Shown here in pieces: positions 14,964 to 22,184 of a stretch of DNA of 39,396 nt. The stretch is from positions 32,403 through 71,798 of the forward strand of contig MFNZ01000001.1 in NCBI GenBank assembly GCA_001782195.1, in the 5' to 3' direction. The stretch's first letter is position 1. Every line of letters starts with the position of its first letter. Position numbers and translations under genes: made by a program. The notes beneath the pieces were generated by a model. It saw only the letters and a list, made by a program, of their open reading frames with translations. It ran no database searches and was not told the origin of the DNA. Source of the stretch: Candidatus Levybacteria bacterium RIFCSPHIGHO2_02_FULL_37_13 (lineage in GTDB: Bacteria > Patescibacteriota > Microgenomatia > Levybacterales > UBA12049).

Positions 14964-15695
14964 ATGTCTATTAACTTTAGAAGTGATTACAAGCTGCATT
15001 TGAGTTTTATTGTATTTTTTGTACTGATGTTTTTTCTGTTGGGGGAACAGCTGGTGGCCTTGCCGACTTATTTATTGGGAGCAGAAAACGTAGGTGAAGG
15101 TCCTGCTAAACTTCATATACTTGACTTAGGTCTAAGCGATTCACTTCATCGTCCTTTTGCCTATTTGATAATTGGTACAGTAATTTGGATTCTGTATAGA
15201 ATGTTTGCCTGGCCATTAGCTTGGTTTGTGGGAGCAGCTCTTTGGATTTTAGAGCAACGGACATTAACCCCGCTGGATCAACGCCCAACACTTATTAATA
15301 CAATAGTTTTTACATTCACTTTCTGGATTCTTCTTACCCTAATTCCATATTTTATTTTCAGATGGGTGGATAAAAAGTGGGGAGGGAAAGGTATAAGAAA
15401 TGCCATCCTGATTATATTGATAGTAAATCTTTTAATCTTTGGTTTTTTTGCTTTTCAAATTTATGTTTTGCATCACTCATATCGTGGTTCCCATTATCAG
15501 AATAAAGGACAGAAAGGCTCTCAAGGCATTTCAGATTCCATGCGAGTGTTGCCTCCGAATACCTGTCCTGACCGTTTAATTACATCAAAAGATAAACAGA
15601 CAGCTGTGTATTGGAATGGAAAGACTCAGCCAGTGGATGCTGAAGAGCAGAAATGGATAGAGCAAAACTGCCCGGAAGCGTTAGGGAATCCTTAG
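14964..15695 (+). CDS. Multi-pass membrane protein with a Cys-containing extracytoplasmic tail
   Basis: A 243-residue protein with about four membrane helices in residues 10-170 and a polar C-terminal tail containing two cysteines (NTCPDRLIT and EQNCPEALG) that could form a disulfide outside the membrane. No family is recognised. It lies 85 bases after the amidohydrolase gene in the same direction; the gap contains an imperfect hairpin (TCCATCCC with GGGTGGA) but no U-tract, so read-through from the SAM-regulated transcript is possible. Confidence 0.65.
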   Translation: MSINFRSDYKLHLSFIVFFVLMFFLLGEQLVALPTYLLGAENVGEGPAKLHILDLGLSDSLHRPFAYLIIGTVIWILYRMFAWPLAWFVGAALWILEQRTLTPLDQRPTLINTIVFTFTFWILLTLIPYFIFRWVDKKWGGKGIRNAILIILIVNLLIFGFFAFQIYVLHHSYRGSHYQNKGQKGSQGISDSMRVLPPNTCPDRLITSKDKQTAVYWNGKTQPVDAEEQKWIEQNCPEALGNP

Positions 15696-15787
15696 GTGTC
15701 AATACGATTCCACCTCTAAGGTGGACATGGTTACTCTCCATACCAATCTGGAAATTACCCACAAAAAAGAATAAATTTGCTAAATTT

Positions 15788-16135
15788 TTAAACTCTTCTA
15801 TTTTTAAAAGTTTCTTCACCTTTCTTGGTCATAAGCCCCATCCCTACAAGTATTTCGTATCTTTTAATATTGCCTTTTGTCCAGCTGCTTTTTTTAGTTC
15901 GGGGAGTAAATCTTTGAGCATACTTTTCTTTATCTAAACTTTTTTCGACTCCATCTATCCAGCCAAAACATAATGCCTCATCAACAGCATCTTGATATAA
16001 AAGAGTCGGTTTACCGGTGGATTTTTTAAAATAGATTACCCAAATCTCAGATTTTTTATCGTGATTTTCTAAAAGCCAATTTCTCCATTCAGATCTTGTT
16101 TTGGGATAAATTGTTTGGGTAACAATAACAGCCAT
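15788..16135 (-). CDS. YdeI/OmpD-associated-family protein, short form
   Basis: This 115-residue protein carries the family's N-terminal domain: SEWRNWLLENHDKKSEIWVI, YFKKSTGKPTLLYQDAVDEA followed by LCFGWIDG, and RFTPRTKKSSW. Typical members are about 190 residues and continue with a second helical segment; here the frame ends in KGEETFKNRRV. No continuation was found in the other two frames just downstream, so it is either naturally short or C-terminally truncated. Family members have been linked to bacteriocin protection, but the biochemical role is unclear. It converges with the preceding membrane-protein gene. Confidence 0.75.
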   Translation of the reverse strand: MAVIVTQTIYPKTRSEWRNWLLENHDKKSEIWVIYFKKSTGKPTLLYQDAVDEALCFGWIDGVEKSLDKEKYAQRFTPRTKKSSWTKGNIKRYEILVGMGLMTKKGEETFKNRRV

Positions 16136-16209
16136 AAGTTAAGTATATCAAAAAAAACCATCGTGTTAATGTTGCCATGGCATCAATAAGTCGATAAGTT
16201 TTTGAAAAT

Positions 16210-17436
16210 TTATGTTTTGATTGAGGATTTATTAGGGGATGTGGCAAATTGTTTTTTGAATATTACAAATATTGCAAGGGTGGAAATAATAAATGGTAGA
16301 GCGAAGAGGTTTAGATTCGCCCATTTTATGCTAAAAAGCAGACTTCCCGCAAGAAATGAACCAAGAGTTTGACTTATAACTACAATAAAATCATTTATCC
16401 CTTGCGCCTTGAAGCGTTCCTTCTGATTGTATGACCTTGGAAGAAGAACAGTTGAGCTTATAAAAAGAAAATTCCAGCCAATTCCAAGTAAAACAAGAGC
16501 TAGCCAATAGGATGGAATTTCTTTGGCGTTTATAGATATAAAAACTGCCGCCAAGAAGCTTACAAGTCCTGTTATCAAGATACGAAATATCCCAAATTTT
16601 TGGATAAGCGCGCCTGTTACAAGAGAGGGGAGAAACATCGCGACAATATGGCTTTGAATAACGAATGCGGTATTATCCAGGCTAAAATGCGAGATTTTAT
16701 GAAGATGAATTGGCGATGCTGACATAATAAATACCATTACACCATATCCTATTGAGCCGGCAAGAACAGCCAAAAGATAGATAGGCTGCCTGACAATAAG
16801 AAAAAGAGGCCTTTCTTTTCCGTGCGCTTCCTCATCTTGCGGCTTGCTGTCTTTGAACATTAGAAGAATAATTGAAGTTGCAAAAAAAAGAATCGAAAGA
16901 GTTACAAAAGATCCTGCGTAAGTTTGTAGGGAAAATAAATTTTTTGTGTGTTTGGCAATTTCCGGGCCCAAAAATCCGGCAAAAATTCCCGCGAAAAGAA
17001 CCATTGAAACAGCTTTACTTGCCAAATCTTTTTGTACGCTTTCTAAAGCGGCAAATCTATACTGTTGCATAAATCCGCCAATTGTACCTAAAAGGAAGGT
17101 AGCCGTGCAAAATAGGAAAAAATTATTTTGTGTTATTGCAAATGCGGCAAGAAGCATTGAGAATACAGCCGTAATTGATGAGGCAATAAAACCCTTTTTC
17201 CTGCCGATTTTTTTCATTAGGATTACCGCAGGAATTGTCGCTACCGCGAGCCCTAAAACCATAAGTGTTACAGGAAGTGTTGCAAGAGAAGGGGATGGAG
17301 CCATATCTGTTCCTATAATTCCGCCTAAGAGTACTACCATTGTAGTTGCGGCCATTCCAATCACCTGGCTGATACTCAAGACATAAATATTTCTCGGGAG
17401 CTTGAAATAAGAGTTCACAATCTTATTATATCGCAT
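16210..17436 (-). CDS. MFS transporter
   Basis: A 408-residue membrane protein with about 12 helices. The loop after the second helix reads MKKIGRKKGF, the typical MFS GxxxDRxGRR-like position, and a central cytoplasmic loop (KDSKPQDEEAHGKERP) divides two six-helix halves. The substrate is unknown. I use the ATG at 17436; the upstream in-frame Met at 17514 would add a basic leader lying entirely within the neighbouring gene. The start overlaps the zinc-ribbon gene's stop as TAATG, so translation is coupled. Confidence 0.82.
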   Translation of the reverse strand: MRYNKIVNSYFKLPRNIYVLSISQVIGMAATTMVVLLGGIIGTDMAPSPSLATLPVTLMVLGLAVATIPAVILMKKIGRKKGFIASSITAVFSMLLAAFAITQNNFFLFCTATFLLGTIGGFMQQYRFAALESVQKDLASKAVSMVLFAGIFAGFLGPEIAKHTKNLFSLQTYAGSFVTLSILFFATSIILLMFKDSKPQDEEAHGKERPLFLIVRQPIYLLAVLAGSIGYGVMVFIMSASPIHLHKISHFSLDNTAFVIQSHIVAMFLPSLVTGALIQKFGIFRILITGLVSFLAAVFISINAKEIPSYWLALVLLGIGWNFLFISSTVLLPRSYNQKERFKAQGINDFIVVISQTLGSFLAGSLLFSIKWANLNLFALPFIISTLAIFVIFKKQFATSPNKSSIKT

Positions 17437-17972
17437 TATTCTTGGGGTTCGGGGGGGAGGAGTTCCTCTCCGCCGCTGTCTGATTTTTGTTCGTACTCGT
17501 TTGGTTTGAGCCAATAGACATATGTGCAGCCGGTTGGTTTTCTCTCAACTTTGTCCCATCCGGCAGTACTGCATTTTTTCATTTTTTTACCGGCAACAGT
17601 TGTGAAAAGAACAAGTTTGTTTCCGCACTGAGGACAGTCTTCATCAAGCGGCTCAGTCGTACCATTTATCCACTCAACATAATCACATCCAATTACTTTT
17701 TTGGTTTCTTTGTCCCATTTTCCAGTTGAGCATTTTTTCATTTTCTTTCCAAAACGGGTAACTGCCAGAATTAATTGGCTGCCGCATTTTGGGCATTTTT
17801 CATCGAGCATTTCAGGTTCTACCTCAAACCATTTGACATAATCACACCCAAGATTTATTCTAGTCTTAGGATCCCAAGAGCCGGTTGAACACCGCTGAAG
17901 CTTGCGGCCTGTTTTGGTAACAGTTATTTCGCCAAGCGCAGATCCGCATTTGGGGCATTTTTCTTCAGTCAT
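17436..17972 (-). CDS. Triple zinc-ribbon protein (topoisomerase C4 zinc-finger-like repeats)
   Basis: A 178-residue protein made of three tandem repeats of about 55 residues. Each runs CPKCGS-x-L...GKKMKKCSTG-x-WD...GCDYV-x-W, giving four cysteines per unit (CxxC, C, C). This pattern resembles the C4 zinc fingers found at the C terminus of topoisomerase I, which bind single-stranded DNA, but no topoisomerase domain is attached. The C-terminal tail is acidic and Pro-rich. It is the first gene of a two-gene unit with the MFS transporter. Nucleic-acid binding is inferred; a metal-sensing role is an alternative. Confidence 0.8.
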   Translation of the reverse strand: MTEEKCPKCGSALGEITVTKTGRKLQRCSTGSWDPKTRINLGCDYVKWFEVEPEMLDEKCPKCGSQLILAVTRFGKKMKKCSTGKWDKETKKVIGCDYVEWINGTTEPLDEDCPQCGNKLVLFTTVAGKKMKKCSTAGWDKVERKPTGCTYVYWLKPNEYEQKSDSGGEELLPPEPQE

Positions 17973-17978
17973 TGTTTA

Positions 17979-18008
17979 ATACTACTGTTTCTTAAAGAAA
18001 GATGTCAA
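17979..18008 (-). promoter_or_regulatory. Promoter for the zinc-ribbon/MFS unit, leaderless
   Basis: On the minus strand TTGACA (18008-18003), 18 bases, then TAGTAT (17984-17979). Only six bases separate the -10 from ATG 17972, so transcription should start at or next to the start codon. Confidence 0.7.
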
Positions 18009-18043
18009 TACCATCTTTACTCCTGCTTTATTTTCCTCCGATG

Positions 18044-18052
18044 TGATAAAAT
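18044..18052 (+). promoter_or_regulatory. Extended -10 for the DMT transporter, near-leaderless
   Basis: TGATAAAAT (TGn plus TAAAAT at 18047-18052) lies 11 bases before ATG 18064. No good -35 is visible. The predicted leader is at most about 5 bases. Confidence 0.5.
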
Positions 18053-18063
18053 CAGGCTAGAAT

Positions 18064-18960
18064 ATGAATTGGTTTTTGTACGCGATTGCCTCGCCGGCTT
18101 TGTATAGCTTAACAAACTACATAGAGAAATTTTTAGTTGAAAAAAGAGTTAAAAATCCTTTGCTTGTTCCAACTTTCGGAGGATTGATTATCCTGCTTTT
18201 AGGAATTTTGATTTTAGCAATAAAACATTTTCCTATTTTACCTTTGATGCCGCTCATTTTGATAATACTTTCCGGAGTATTTTTGTATTTATATTTAATT
18301 CCGTATTTCCAGGCGTTGGTATTGGACGAGACTTCCCGGATTGTGCCTCTTTTCGGAGCTTCACCAATTTTCGTGTTAATAATGTCTTATTTGTTTTTAG
18401 GAGAAAGTTTATCAATGAAACAAATTTTCGGTTTTGTGCTCATTCTGATAGGAGGTTTTGCTATCTCTTCAAAAAAAATAGATTTAAAAATTTTTATTCC
18501 AAGGAAAACATTTTGGTTAATGATGGTTTCAGCATTTCTTTGGTCGATAACTGTGATTTTGTTTAAGTTTGTTGTCATATCTAGCGACTTTTGGACCACT
18601 TTTGCATATGAGAGTATAGGTACTGGTCTGGCTTCAATTGTAGTTCTAATTGTTAAATGGAGAGAAATACATTTGTTTGTGACGAAGTCATTTAAAAGAG
18701 ATATTGTTATTCTTTTTATCCTTAATTCGATTGTTGGTGTAATTGCCCAGTATTCATTTTCTGTTGCAATATTATTAGCTCCCGCGGCTTTAGTTAGTAT
18801 AATAGGGGGCACTCAACCGTTTTTCGTTTTGGTCTTTGGAGTTTTCCTGTCTCTCTTTTTCCCTCACATTATAAAAGAAAATATAGAAAGAAAAGTATTA
18901 GTTTCAAAAATATTGTTAATAGTTTTAATATTTACGGGTATTGTTTTAATTTACTATTAG
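18064..18960 (+). CDS. EamA/DMT-family transporter
   Basis: A 298-residue protein with ten hydrophobic helices arranged as two EamA halves. Diagnostic segments are TSRIVPLFGASPIFVLIMSY followed by LFLGESLS at the end of the first half and APAALVSIIGGTQPFFVLVF in the second, the usual DMT positions. The family exports or imports small metabolites such as amino acids; the substrate cannot be predicted. It is transcribed divergently from the zinc-ribbon/MFS unit. Confidence 0.85.
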   Translation: MNWFLYAIASPALYSLTNYIEKFLVEKRVKNPLLVPTFGGLIILLLGILILAIKHFPILPLMPLILIILSGVFLYLYLIPYFQALVLDETSRIVPLFGASPIFVLIMSYLFLGESLSMKQIFGFVLILIGGFAISSKKIDLKIFIPRKTFWLMMVSAFLWSITVILFKFVVISSDFWTTFAYESIGTGLASIVVLIVKWREIHLFVTKSFKRDIVILFILNSIVGVIAQYSFSVAILLAPAALVSIIGGTQPFFVLVFGVFLSLFFPHIIKENIERKVLVSKILLIVLIFTGIVLIYY

Positions 18961-18991
18961 AATTCTCTATTAATTTATCGGTTGGGAGATA

Positions 18992-19020
18992 TTGACAAGC
19001 AATTGAGTATTTATTATCAT
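18992..19020 (+). promoter_or_regulatory. Strong leaderless promoter in front of two tiny ORFs
   Basis: TTGACA (18992-18997), 17 bases, then TATCAT (19015-19020). ATG 19028 is seven bases further, where transcription is expected to begin. Confidence 0.75.
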
Positions 19021-19027
19021 TTACACA

Positions 19028-19096
19028 ATGGGTTATAAAGAGAAACATCCTGTAAATAGGCAAGTGCTTAAGCATGGGAAAGATAGGGGACAATAG
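19028..19096 (+). CDS. Tiny leaderless ORF, 22 residues
   Basis: A basic peptide, MGYKEKHPVN followed by RQVLKHGKDRGQ, begins exactly where the promoter predicts the transcript start and ends at TAG 19094-19096, two bases before the ATG of the next small ORF. The position relative to a near-consensus promoter is the only support; it could be a leader peptide for the 41-residue ORF. No family is known. Confidence 0.4.
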   Translation: MGYKEKHPVNRQVLKHGKDRGQ

Positions 19097-19098
19097 AT

Positions 19099-19224
19099 AT
19101 GTCAGTTAATCCTTCAGAAGTGAAAACTCCGGCAGGAGGCGAGGTTAATTTAGGAGATTTGCTTCGAGTGATTCGTCAAGAACCGCCATCTCATCCAAGA
19201 AAGCGGGAACAAGGTTTTCGATAA
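19099..19224 (+). CDS. Small hypothetical protein, 41 residues
   Basis: This ORF follows the tiny leader ORF by two bases and has its own AGGGGA ribosome site (19085-19090) eight bases upstream. The peptide begins MSVNPSEVKTPAGGEVNLGD and ends in a basic, Pro-containing tail. It contains no recognised motif. A downstream reading frame of normal-looking composition plus a good ribosome site make it a reasonable small gene. Confidence 0.45.
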   Translation: MSVNPSEVKTPAGGEVNLGDLLRVIRQEPPSHPRKREQGFR

Positions 19225-19258
19225 TTCTTAACCCATTTTTAACAGCTAAATCTTCATT

Positions 19259-19852
19259 ATGAACATATTGGATTATAAGACAAAAACTTCGTTAATTCTT
19301 CCTTTTAAAGGAATTTGGATTGTGGGAAATGGCGGAAGAGATGCATCGAAGAATAATCATCGTGGTCCAGATGGTAACGGACCAAAGGATCAGATGTTCG
19401 CATATGACTTTATTCGCGAACACAAAGGTAAAGGAAAGAATCTTGAAGATTACGAGGCGTTTGGATTGGAAGTTATTGCACCAGCAGATGGATCAATATC
19501 ACAAGTTATTAATGGAAGCATGGATAATCCTGTAGGAGATAGAGATTTATATGTGATTCCCGGAAACAGGATTGTGATTGATCACAAGAATGGCGAATGG
19601 AGTATGCTGGCGCATCTTAAATTTAATTCCATAAAAGTAAAAGTTGGTGATAAAGTTAAGCAAGGAGATCTTTTAGGGCTTTGTGGGAATACGGGCAACA
19701 CCAGTGAACCTCATATTCATTACCAGCTTCAGGATAATGCATTACCCCATAAAGCAACAGGTTTACCAGCGCAGTTTGCAAAGATTAATGTAAATGGGGA
19801 ATTGAAAGAAAATTACGAACCCGAACGCGGACAAAGAGTCTCAAATATCTAG
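19259..19852 (+). CDS. M23-family (LytM-like) metallopeptidase without signal peptide
   Basis: A 197-residue protein with the LytM zinc site: His34 (NNHRG) and Asp50 (FAYDF) as the first ligand pair, His119 in MLAHL, and HIH (His152, His154) in EPHIHYQLQD. The strand GDKVKQGDLLGLCGNTGNTS is the classic M23 barrel segment. Such enzymes cut peptidoglycan peptides, but there is no signal peptide or membrane helix here, so it may act inside the cell, be exported by another route, or serve a different substrate. No Shine-Dalgarno precedes ATG 19259. Confidence 0.85.
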   Translation: MNILDYKTKTSLILPFKGIWIVGNGGRDASKNNHRGPDGNGPKDQMFAYDFIREHKGKGKNLEDYEAFGLEVIAPADGSISQVINGSMDNPVGDRDLYVIPGNRIVIDHKNGEWSMLAHLKFNSIKVKVGDKVKQGDLLGLCGNTGNTSEPHIHYQLQDNALPHKATGLPAQFAKINVNGELKENYEPERGQRVSNI

Positions 19853-19922
19853 ATCCGTAAATAAAATTCCCAAAATATTTTCTTTAAGGTAGTCTTATAA
19901 TATTTTTGAATAAATTGAATAT

Positions 19923-20113
19923 TTGAGGCTAAAAAAGGAAGTCCTGTTCTAAACTGCTTGCGAGCAGTTTAGAACATAAATGCTCATATGTCAATGTCCT
20001 AGAGTTATCTCGGCAGGATATTAATATATCAGTAAACTTTTCGTTTTCAGTCGTAGATCTAAGCATATTTTCTATTTTGTCGATTACAATAATTATACGG
20101 TTTCTAGCCTCAA
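19923..20113. mobile_element. 191-bp element with terminal inverted repeats and a 13-bp hairpin (MITE-like)
   Basis: TTGAGGCTA (19923-19931) and TAGCCTCAA (20105-20113) are perfect 9-bp inverted ends, and similarity extends a few A/T bases further. Inside lies a perfect 13-bp hairpin (19946-19958 with 19963-19975, loop TGCG). No target-site duplication is obvious. A 63-codon minus-strand frame spans most of it but starts with TTG in the repeat and is probably not a gene. The gap 19853-20202 holds nothing else except the ychF promoter. Confidence 0.45.
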
Positions 20114-20159
20114 AAGTCAAGAGAAACTACTCGGAAAATAAAATAATGTAGGTGAATTC

Positions 20160-20168
20160 TGCTATAAT
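20160..20168 (+). promoter_or_regulatory. Extended -10 promoter for ychF
   Basis: TGCTATAAT combines TGn with a perfect TATAAT (20163-20168). The expected start is about 25 bases before ATG 20203. The leader contains the dispersed 18-mer at 20177-20194. Confidence 0.6.
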
Positions 20169-20176
20169 CTTCTGGA

Positions 20177-20194
20177 CCTTCGACTTTGCTCAGG
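20177..20194 (+). repeat. Dispersed 18-mer in the ychF leader
   Basis: CCTTCGACTTTGCTCAGG occurs here and, on the opposite strand, exactly at 10362-10379 inside the P1B ATPase gene. Confidence 0.75.
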
Positions 20195-20202
20195 ATAATA
20201 AT

Positions 20203-21327
20203 ATGAATTTAAGTGTTGGCATTGTTGGATTACCTAATGTGGGAAAAAGTACGCTTTTTAATGCTTTACTTAAAAAGCAGATTGCTTTCGTGGCGAATTA
20301 TCCATTCGCGACAATTGAACCAAATGTGGGGATAGTTCCGGTGCCTGATGAGAGGTTAGAGGTATTGGCTAAAATTACAGCGAAAGAGATTGCTTCGCCA
20401 GGGCTCGCAATGACAGACTTAAAACTTCCACCGATAAAACCGGCAACAGTAAACTTTGTTGACATTGCGGGTTTGGTAAAAGGCGCGAATGAGGGCGCGG
20501 GACTTGGCAATAAATTCTTATCTCACATTAGAGAAGTAAGTATAATAGCTCATGTTGTACGCGCATTTGAGGACCCAAATATTATTAAAGAGGGGAGTGT
20601 GGATCCGAAGAGCGATTATGAAACGATTAGTACGGAACTGGTGCTTGCTGATTTACAATCGCTGGAAAAGTCAAAAGTCAAAAGTGAGAAGTCAAAAATA
20701 CAAGTCAAAAGTCAAAATGAGACGATTGAAAAGATAAGAAATGGACTAGACAAAGGGATTCCTGTTCGCGATATGCAGTTTAATGATGAGGAAAAAGAGA
20801 TTGTTGATCAATTATTCTTACTTTCATCAAAGCCGGAAATTATAGTGCTGAATGTTTCTGAGCAAGCGCTGAAGGACGCGGAACAAATAACGCAGAACTA
20901 CGCGGAGTTGTTAGGGGTTAGCAGTGAAAAGTTAGTGGTTATCTGCGCAAAGATTGAGGCAGAATTGGCGGAATTAACAGAAGAAGAGCAAGGACAATAT
21001 TTGGCTGATTTGGGATTGGATCAATCTGGACTTGAAAGATTAATCAGAAAAGCATACGAGACTTTGGGTTTAATCTCATTCTTAACAGCAGGAGAGAAAG
21101 AAGTGCGCGCATGGACCATTCGACGAGGAATAACCTCGCTCATGGCCTCCGGCACTATACATACAGACTTTATGCAAAAGTTTATAAAAGCAGAGGTTGT
21201 TTCATTTGAAGAATTTGTTTCATTAGGTGGATGGAAAAAAGCAAGAGAACTGGGAAAAGCACGAATGGAGGGAAGGGATTATGTTATGCAGGACGGAGAC
21301 GTTGTGGAGTTTAAAATAGGAACATAA
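20203..21327 (+). CDS. ychF: YchF/OLA1-type redox-regulated ATPase
   Basis: This is a 374-residue P-loop protein of the Obg-HflX superfamily. G1 is GLPNVGKST, G3 is DIAGLVKGANEGAGLGNKFL, and the specificity loop reads NVSE instead of NKxD, the mark of YchF, which prefers ATP. The C-terminal TGS-like domain begins at FLTAGEKEVRAWTIRRG and ends with GRDYVMQDGDVVEFKIG. YchF associates with ribosomes and stress responses. A Lys/Ser-rich insert in the coiled-coil region (encoded by 20668-20719) is made of AAGTCAAAA-type repeats. I chose ATG 20203, preceded by AGGA; the earlier GTG frame would include the promoter. Confidence 0.95.
   Translation: MNLSVGIVGLPNVGKSTLFNALLKKQIAFVANYPFATIEPNVGIVPVPDERLEVLAKITAKEIASPGLAMTDLKLPPIKPATVNFVDIAGLVKGANEGAGLGNKFLSHIREVSIIAHVVRAFEDPNIIKEGSVDPKSDYETISTELVLADLQSLEKSKVKSEKSKIQVKSQNETIEKIRNGLDKGIPVRDMQFNDEEKEIVDQLFLLSSKPEIIVLNVSEQALKDAEQITQNYAELLGVSSEKLVVICAKIEAELAELTEEEQGQYLADLGLDQSGLERLIRKAYETLGLISFLTAGEKEVRAWTIRRGITSLMASGTIHTDFMQKFIKAEVVSFEEFVSLGGWKKARELGKARMEGRDYVMQDGDVVEFKIGT
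20668..20719 (+). repeat. Simple AAGTCAAAA repeats inserted in frame in ychF
   Basis: The stretch contains AAGTCAAAA repeated with small changes and encodes KSKVKSEKSKIQVKSQNE. It interrupts the coiled-coil arm, where length varies between YchF homologues. The composition is unlike the flanking codons. Confidence 0.65.
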
Positions 21328-21328
21328 A

Positions 21329-21395
21329 CAGTTATCAGTTCTCTGTTTTCTGTTTTCGGATTCGTGTTTGTCAGTCGTCAGATGATCAGTTTATG
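21329..21395 (+). repeat. Left inverted repeat of the four-helix-bundle element
   Basis: This stretch includes CAGTTATCAGTTCTCTGTTT and then TTGTCAGTCGTCAG. It is an imperfect inverse of 21784-21857 on the other side of the four-helix-bundle gene. Confidence 0.55.
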
Positions 21396-21402
21396 CTAGT
21401 AT
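21394..21402 (+). promoter_or_regulatory. Extended -10, leaderless, for the four-helix-bundle gene
   Basis: TGCTAGTAT is followed by six bases and then ATG 21409, so the transcript should begin at the start codon. Confidence 0.45.
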
Positions 21403-21408
21403 TAAAAT

Positions 21409-21783
21409 ATGATTAAAGACGTGACCGATCTTGAAGTTTATAGGATAGCTCTTGAATTACTTTCTCCAGTATATGTACTTGCGAACTTACTTCCACAAGA
21501 TCATAGAAAACTAAAGTATCAACTTATCGAGGCAGGGGAAAAAATTGCTCCTCAAATTGCCGAAGGCTTTGGTAAAAAGAGATCACCCAGAGAGTTTTGT
21601 AGGTTTCTTTCAATGGCGCTTGGTTCATCTGATGAAATAATAACTCATATAAGAGAAATAAAGATTGTTGCTGAAACTTACAAAAGAATTAATATAAAAG
21701 ACTGCGATCTGCTGATTGAACGCTATAAAGTCCTTTCTAAAAAACTTAACAAACTTCTTTCTTCTTGGCAACGATTCAACTGA
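21409..21783 (+). CDS. Four-helix-bundle protein (S23/Avd-like, 23S rRNA IVS type)
   Basis: A 124-residue all-helical protein. It carries the family pattern: DLEVYRIALELLSPVYVLA at the start, IEAGEKIAPQIAEGFGKKRS in the middle and FCRFLSMALGSSDEIITHI later. The family includes proteins encoded in 23S rRNA intervening sequences and the Avd accessory protein of diversity-generating retroelements. No rRNA, reverse transcriptase or variable repeat is present here, so it is a solitary copy. Imperfect inverted repeats flank it and a leaderless promoter is built into the left one, suggesting it arrived as a small unit between ychF and rpsF. Confidence 0.85.
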   Translation: MIKDVTDLEVYRIALELLSPVYVLANLLPQDHRKLKYQLIEAGEKIAPQIAEGFGKKRSPREFCRFLSMALGSSDEIITHIREIKIVAETYKRINIKDCDLLIERYKVLSKKLNKLLSSWQRFN

Positions 21784-21857
21784 ATGACGGAAAACAGACG
21801 TACATCCTTATCTGACAACCGAAAACTGAGAACCGATAACCGAAAGAGCCTGTAGGA
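21784..21857 (+). repeat. Right inverted repeat of the four-helix-bundle element
   Basis: This contains GACAACCGAAAACTGAGAAC followed by CGATAACCG. Its reverse complement, CGGTTATCGGTTCTCAGTTT, matches the left repeat CAGTTATCAGTTCTCTGTTT with a few differences. It starts at the stop codon of the gene. Confidence 0.55.
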
Positions 21858-21876
21858 TTTTTACCTCTTTTTTTTT
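21843..21876 (+). terminator. Probable intrinsic terminator before rpsF
   Basis: AAAGAG (21843-21848) and CTCTTT (21865-21870) can pair, with a short inner CCT/AGG stem, followed by a run of T to 21876. It would separate the four-helix-bundle gene from the ribosomal operon. Confidence 0.45.
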
Positions 21877-21885
21877 ATTTTTCGA

Positions 21886-21891
21886 TATGAT
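21886..21891 (+). promoter_or_regulatory. Possible -10 box for rpsF-ssb-rpsR
   Basis: TATGAT lies 14 bases before ATG 21906. No convincing -35 is present. The predicted leader is short, with AGGG as a possible weak ribosome site. Confidence 0.35.
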
Positions 21892-21905
21892 AACATTAGG
21901 GCACG

Positions 21906-22181
21906 ATGAGAGCATACGAGTTAGTATTGGTTTTGAAAACATCTTTATCCGAATCCCAACAGAAAAAAATACTGGACGGGGTTAAAACTTTATTAAAAGG
22001 CGTAAAAAAAATTAAAGAAAATGTGTTGGGGCAAAAGCCGTTAAGCTACCCGATAAAAAAAGAAACGGCGGGAGTCTATATTGATTGGTCGTTTGAAATG
22101 GACTCTATTCCTACTGATTTTGAAAAAAAACTTTTGGTAAATGATGATGTGTTGAGACACTTATTGATTAGAAGAAAATAG
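21906..22181 (+). CDS. rpsF: 30S ribosomal protein bS6
   Basis: A 91-residue protein with the bS6 signature: MRAYELVLVLKTSLSESQQK at the start, GQKPLSYPIKKETAGVYI in the middle and NDDVLRHLLIRRK at the end. It binds 16S rRNA in the platform of the small subunit as a pair with bS18, whose gene lies two genes downstream. The order rpsF-ssb-rpsR is the standard bacterial one. A 111-bp repeat separates it from ssb, which is unusual for this tight operon. Confidence 0.96.
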   Translation: MRAYELVLVLKTSLSESQQKKILDGVKTLLKGVKKIKENVLGQKPLSYPIKKETAGVYIDWSFEMDSIPTDFEKKLLVNDDVLRHLLIRRK

Positions 22182-22184
22182 TTT

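Noticed and set aside
15709-15725. A 7-bp hairpin (TCCACCT with AGGTGGA) between the convergent genes at 15695 and 15788
   Set aside because: No U-tract on either side, so not listed as a terminator, though it could stabilise RNA ends.
19929-20120. A 63-codon minus-strand frame in the ychF upstream spacer
   Set aside because: It begins with TTG inside a terminal inverted repeat, has no ribosome site and ends in the hairpin; more likely a by-product of the repeat element.
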